Shown piece after piece: positions 39,962-43,253 of a stretch of DNA of 43,253 nucleotides (position 1 is its first letter; each line of letters starts with the position of its first letter). Source of the DNA: Syntrophomonas sp. UBA5288 (GTDB lineage: Bacteria > Bacillota > Syntrophomonadia > Syntrophomonadales > Syntrophomonadaceae); assembly GCA_002408445.1 (NCBI GenBank), contig DHSK01000021.1:1-43253 (forward strand), read 5' to 3'. The notes under the pieces were generated by a model. That model was not told the DNA's origin and made no database searches. It saw only the letters and a list, made by a program, of their open reading frames with translations. Made by a program: the position numbers and the translations under genes.

Positions 39962-40023
39962 CATTTGTTGCACGTTATATACACATATAGTAGAATTAAA
40001 CTTGCTTGGGAGGTGTATTGTTT

Positions 40024-42381
40024 TTGCCAAAAGAAGCCAAAATGGTTTATCGGGAATTACCCATGCTGCCCTTAAGGGGAGTGCTGGTTTTCCCATATAC
40101 AGTAATCCACCTCGATGTGGGAAGAAAGAAATCTATAACTGCGATTGAAGAAGCGATGCTGGAAGCGAAAGAAGTATTTCTGGCTACTCAGAAAGAAGCC
40201 CAAACTGATGAACCGGAAGATGAAGATATCTACGAAGTAGGTACAGTAGCGGAAATCCGGCAAATACTCAAGATGCCCGGCGGCACCATGCGGGTGCTGG
40301 TTGAAGGCCTCAGGCGCGGCCGCATTGAAAATTATATATCCCATGACCCTTATATCAAAGTAGAAATAAGGGAATTTGAAAATGATATAAATTATAAAAA
40401 TACCGAAGTTGAAGCCCTGATGAGAACACTGGTCTACCAGTTCGAGCAATATGTCAGGATGAGTAAAAAAGTCCCGCCCGAAACGGTCGTCTCGGTGGTC
40501 GGTATCGAAGAACCCGGCCGGCTGGCAGATGTTATAGCTTCGCATTTGTCTCTTAGAATCAATGAAAAGCAAAACATCCTGGAGGCCCTTGATGTAATAA
40601 AACGGTTGGAATATCTGTGCGAACTTCTGGCTAAGGAAATGGAAGTGCTGGAGCTCGAACGCAAAATCAACATACGCGTACGCAAGCAGATGGAGAAAAC
40701 TCAGAAAGAATATTACTTACGGGAGCAAATGAAAGCGATCCAGAAAGAACTGGGCGACAAGGATGATCGTGCTTCCGAAGTGGAAGAATTAAGAGAAAAA
40801 ATTGAGCAGGCCAATATGCCCAAAGATGCTCGCGAAAAGGCTTTTAAAGAGCTGGAGCGGCTGGAGAAAATGCCGCCTATGGTAGCCGAGGCCGTAGTAG
40901 TCCGCAACTATCTGGACTGGCTGCTGTCACTGCCCTGGTCATTCGAGACCCGTGATCGTTTGGATCTGGAACTGGCGGAAAACATCCTTAACGAAGACCA
41001 CTACGGTCTGGAAAAACCAAAAGAGAGAATACTTGAATATCTGGCTATCCGGAAATTGGCCAAACGTATGAAAGGTCCCATTCTCTGCCTGGTTGGACCT
41101 CCGGGGGTGGGAAAAACATCGCTGGGCAAGTCGGTAGCCCGTTCCCTGGGACGCAAATTTGTACATATGTCCCTGGGAGGAGTAAGAGATGAGGCGGAAA
41201 TCAGAGGCCACCGCCGCACCTATGTGGGCTCCATGCCGGGACGTATTCTGCAGTGCATAAAGCAGGGCGGTTCCAGAAATCCGGTTTTCCTGCTGGATGA
41301 AATTGATAAGATGAGCATGGATTTCCGCGGGGATCCTTCCGCTGCTTTGCTGGAAGTCCTCGATCCGGAGCAGAATTTCAATTTTAGTGATCATTATCTG
41401 GAGATACCCTTTGACCTTTCCAAGGTAATGTTTATTACTACCGCTAATTCCATGTACAATATTCCCCGGCCCCTGCTGGACCGGATGGAGATTATTGAAA
41501 TACCGGGATATACCGAGGAAGACAAAGTTAATATTGCGGAAGGATATTTGATCCCCAAGCAAATCAAGGAACACGGCATGAAATCGGTCCATATCACCTT
41601 TAGCGAAGGCGCTATCCGTAAAATTACCCGGGAATATACCCGTGAAGCCGGCGTACGTAATCTGGAGCGCCAGATTGCATCCATTTGCCGCAAGGTAGCA
41701 CGTGAAGTAGTGAAAGATCGCCAATTTCACGCTGCCATATCGGCCAACAGCATTCACAAGTACCTGGGAGTGGAAAGATATCATTACGGTACGGCGGAGA
41801 AACAGAGTCAGGTGGGTGTGGCAACCGGTCTGGCCTGGACCGAGGTCGGGGGAGATATCCTTTCCATCGAGGTAGCCCTGGTTAAAGGCAAGGGGGGACA
41901 GCTGACCCTGACCGGAAAACTGGGCGACGTTATGAAAGAATCTGCCCAGGCTTCGCTAACTTACGTAAGGGCCCGGGCCGAAGATTTGGGTATAAGTGAG
42001 GATACCTTGGAAAAATATGATATCCATTTGCATGTTCCAGAAGGCGCTATTCCCAAGGATGGACCATCTGCCGGTATTACCATAGCCACCGCTCTGGCTT
42101 CGGCTATGTCAGGTATCCCGATCAAGAATACCGTAGCTATGACCGGTGAGATTACCTTGAGGGGACGGGTCTTGCCGATAGGCGGTCTGAAAGAAAAAAC
42201 GCTGGCCGCACACCGGGCAGGCATTGAGACGGTTATTATTCCAATGGAAAACAAAAAGGATTTGGAAGAAGTACCTTCCAATGTCAAGCGCAAGATGAAC
42301 TTTATTTTTGTCAGCCACATGGATGAAGTGTTGGACCATGCCCTGGATAAAAGTAATTCAACCGGCCAGGAGACTGATTAG
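40024..42381 (+). CDS. lon: ATP-dependent protease Lon (LonA)
   Basis: The 785-residue protease has an N-terminal substrate-binding domain (LPMLPLRGVLVFPYTVIHLD), a coiled coil (about 190-290), AAA+ with Walker A GPPGVGKTSLGKS and Walker B PVFLLDEIDKM, and a protease domain with Ser in DGPSAG and Lys in IGGLKEKTLAA. It degrades damaged and regulatory proteins. I choose TTG 40024 with GGGAGG ten bases upstream; the first codon of the longer reading (40006) overlaps this site. A hairpin with T-rich tail lies before engB. Confidence 0.96.
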   Translation: MPKEAKMVYRELPMLPLRGVLVFPYTVIHLDVGRKKSITAIEEAMLEAKEVFLATQKEAQTDEPEDEDIYEVGTVAEIRQILKMPGGTMRVLVEGLRRGRIENYISHDPYIKVEIREFENDINYKNTEVEALMRTLVYQFEQYVRMSKKVPPETVVSVVGIEEPGRLADVIASHLSLRINEKQNILEALDVIKRLEYLCELLAKEMEVLELERKINIRVRKQMEKTQKEYYLREQMKAIQKELGDKDDRASEVEELREKIEQANMPKDAREKAFKELERLEKMPPMVAEAVVVRNYLDWLLSLPWSFETRDRLDLELAENILNEDHYGLEKPKERILEYLAIRKLAKRMKGPILCLVGPPGVGKTSLGKSVARSLGRKFVHMSLGGVRDEAEIRGHRRTYVGSMPGRILQCIKQGGSRNPVFLLDEIDKMSMDFRGDPSAALLEVLDPEQNFNFSDHYLEIPFDLSKVMFITTANSMYNIPRPLLDRMEIIEIPGYTEEDKVNIAEGYLIPKQIKEHGMKSVHITFSEGAIRKITREYTREAGVRNLERQIASICRKVAREVVKDRQFHAAISANSIHKYLGVERYHYGTAEKQSQVGVATGLAWTEVGGDILSIEVALVKGKGGQLTLTGKLGDVMKESAQASLTYVRARAEDLGISEDTLEKYDIHLHVPEGAIPKDGPSAGITIATALASAMSGIPIKNTVAMTGEITLRGRVLPIGGLKEKTLAAHRAGIETVIIPMENKKDLEEVPSNVKRKMNFIFVSHMDEVLDHALDKSNSTGQETD

Positions 42382-42432
42382 ATCAATAGAAGCTGGAGTA
42401 GGCTTCAGCTATTGGGATTGTTTGACGCTCTG

Positions 42433-42475
42433 AAGGGAAAACTGTGGTTTTCCCTTTGTTGTTCTTTTTAACTCT
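42433..42475 (+). terminator. Hairpin between lon and engB
   Basis: AAGGGAAAAC (42433-42442) and GTTTTCCCTT (42447-42456) are perfect complements with a four-base loop, followed by a T-rich run. It probably ends or attenuates the lonB-lon transcript. Confidence 0.75.
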
Positions 42476-42490
42476 GATGAGGTGATTAAG

Positions 42491-43081
42491 ATGCTTAAAA
42501 TAAAGAAAGCAGAATTTGTGGGCTGTTTTGTGGATATGGACGGCCTGCCGGCTGCCAACGCCAAGGAGATAGCCATAGTAGGACGTTCCAATGTGGGAAA
42601 GTCATCACTTATCAACCGTTTGACCAACCGTAAAAAACTGGCCAAATCCAGCTCCACTCCCGGCAAGACCCGTACCATCAACTATTATAATATTAATGAT
42701 TCCTTTTACCTGGTGGATTTGCCCGGCTATGGCTATGCCCGGGTATCCAAGGCGGAACAGGCCAAATGGGCTAAAATGATAGAATTATATATGCAGCAAC
42801 GGCAGCAACTGTATGGTGTAATCCAACTGGTCGATATCCGGCATCCCCCTACCAGTAATGATTTACTTATGCGTGAATGGTTGGCCGGCTTGTCCATACC
42901 TTATATGGTAGTGGCCACTAAAGCCGATAAAATCTCCCGGGGGGCCTGCAGCAAAAGTCTGGTCCAGATCCATAAAGCATTCAAAATGAACCCCGGAGAA
43001 GAAGCCATAGCATTTTCAGCGGTTTCCGGCCAGGGTGTGGAAGAAGTGGGTATGGCCCTGGAGGAAATCATAGAGGGTTAA
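42491..43081 (+). CDS. engB: Ribosome biogenesis GTP-binding protein EngB/YsxC
   Basis: The 196-residue GTPase needed for assembly of the large ribosomal subunit has G1 GRSNVGKSS, G2 STPGKTRTINYY, G3 DLPGYGYARV and G4 TKAD (VVATKADKIS). ATG 42491 with GAGGTG upstream is preferred over the GTG at 42482, which would overlap it. It follows lon after a hairpin, as in other Firmicutes (lonA-ysxC). Its 3' end overlaps a minus-strand gene by 14 bases. Confidence 0.96.
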   Translation: MLKIKKAEFVGCFVDMDGLPAANAKEIAIVGRSNVGKSSLINRLTNRKKLAKSSSTPGKTRTINYYNINDSFYLVDLPGYGYARVSKAEQAKWAKMIELYMQQRQQLYGVIQLVDIRHPPTSNDLLMREWLAGLSIPYMVVATKADKISRGACSKSLVQIHKAFKMNPGEEAIAFSAVSGQGVEEVGMALEEIIEG

Positions 43082-43253
43082 TTCCTTGAATACGTTCCCG
43101 CATAAAAAGCAGCAATTCTTTCTCTTCCTCACTTTGCTCCGATTCCTCAACCAATGTATCCAATAAATTGAGCAACTGCCGGCGGCCATTTTCTTCTCGC
43201 AATACTTCCTCAGGAGTTTGCCCGTCCAGTTCATGATGCGGGGTGTGCAGCCA
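43068..43253 (-). CDS. C-terminal part of a DUF2384-like (MbcA/ParS/Xre) protein, cut at window edge
   Basis: The minus-strand frame is open from base 43253 to the TGA at 43068-43070 (61 codons). The text WLHTPHHELDGQTPEEVLRE, then NLLDTLVEESEQSEEE, resembles the WL-x-TP-x-x-x-LDGxTPxEVL motif of the antitoxin/toxin-binding domain, with an acidic helical tail. The start lies outside. The call rests on one motif; a larger protein with this domain at its end is possible. It overlaps the end of engB. Confidence 0.6.
   Translation of the reverse strand, partial: WLHTPHHELDGQTPEEVLREENGRRQLLNLLDTLVEESEQSEEEKELLLFMRERIQGINPL

Overview
The window looks like chromosomal DNA of a low-to-mid GC Gram-positive anaerobe of the class Clostridia. 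The Syntrophomonas/Pelotomaculum group is my best guess, and this is an inference. It rests on the order tig-clpP-clpX-lonB-lon-engB, on strong AGGAGG-type ribosome binding sites with many TTG and GTG starts, on surface proteins built from COG1361, copper-amine-oxidase-like and SLH modules, on a dicluster-type ferredoxin, and on a fragment of a UroD/MtaA-type methyltransferase.

Layout. 1-3.6 kb (minus strand): a cut-off COG1361 surface protein translationally coupled to a MacB-type ABC ATPase that seems to lack a normal start codon, and a membrane-anchored metallophosphoesterase. 3.9-8.1 kb: a substrate-binding lipid-envelope group with a stalk-domain fusion, a cardiolipin synthase, and htpX behind a yybP-ykoY (Mn2+) riboswitch. 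8.1-11.2 kb (minus): a coiled-coil protein, a glycosyltransferase-like protein, a DUF1413-like protein and a first hicAB pair. 11.3-13.4 kb: a decayed integrative element bounded by a perfect 92-bp repeat containing the 3' half of tRNA-Lys. It holds an SOS-box-driven Y-family polymerase gene cut by the 5' end of an apparent group II intron. 13.3-13.8 kb: a five-tRNA operon (Gly-Arg-His-Gln-Lys), followed by a ferredoxin gene and then a decayed second copy of the Lys and Gln tRNAs. 14.7-21.8 kb: a YcdB/SLH surface protein, an ABC ATPase/FtsX permease pair, DNA polymerase IV and a small HTH protein.

22-23.7 kb: a c-di-GMP-I riboswitch and terminator lead into two exported surface proteins. A diguanylate cyclase with an intact GGDEF and I-site lies at 30.3 kb, so signal producer and sensor occur in the same window. 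23.8-30.1 kb is an accessory zone: a UroD/MtaA fragment, a DUF3892-like protein, an unknown protein plus Xre-ImmA peptidase pair with a 14-bp perfect inverted-repeat operator, a second hicAB pair, an ArsC/Spx-like protein running into a YjbR remnant, a flavodoxin-fold quinone reductase with an HxlR regulator, an acetyltransferase remnant and an Xre repressor.

31.3-34.8 kb holds tRNA-Pro and tRNA-Gly around an envelope cluster (L,D-transpeptidase, TPR protein, peptidoglycan-binding lipoprotein). 34.9-43.1 kb is the conserved protein-quality-control block: trigger factor, ClpP, ClpX, LonB, Lon and the ribosome-assembly GTPase EngB. A cut-off gene enters from the right edge.

The best leads for something undescribed are the Xre-ImmA two-gene module at 24.7-26.4 kb, the non-AUG/GUG/UUG start of the first ABC ATPase, the Mn2+ riboswitch on htpX, and the tRNA-Lys element with its intron-split polymerase. 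All function calls come from reading motifs by eye; no database search was run.
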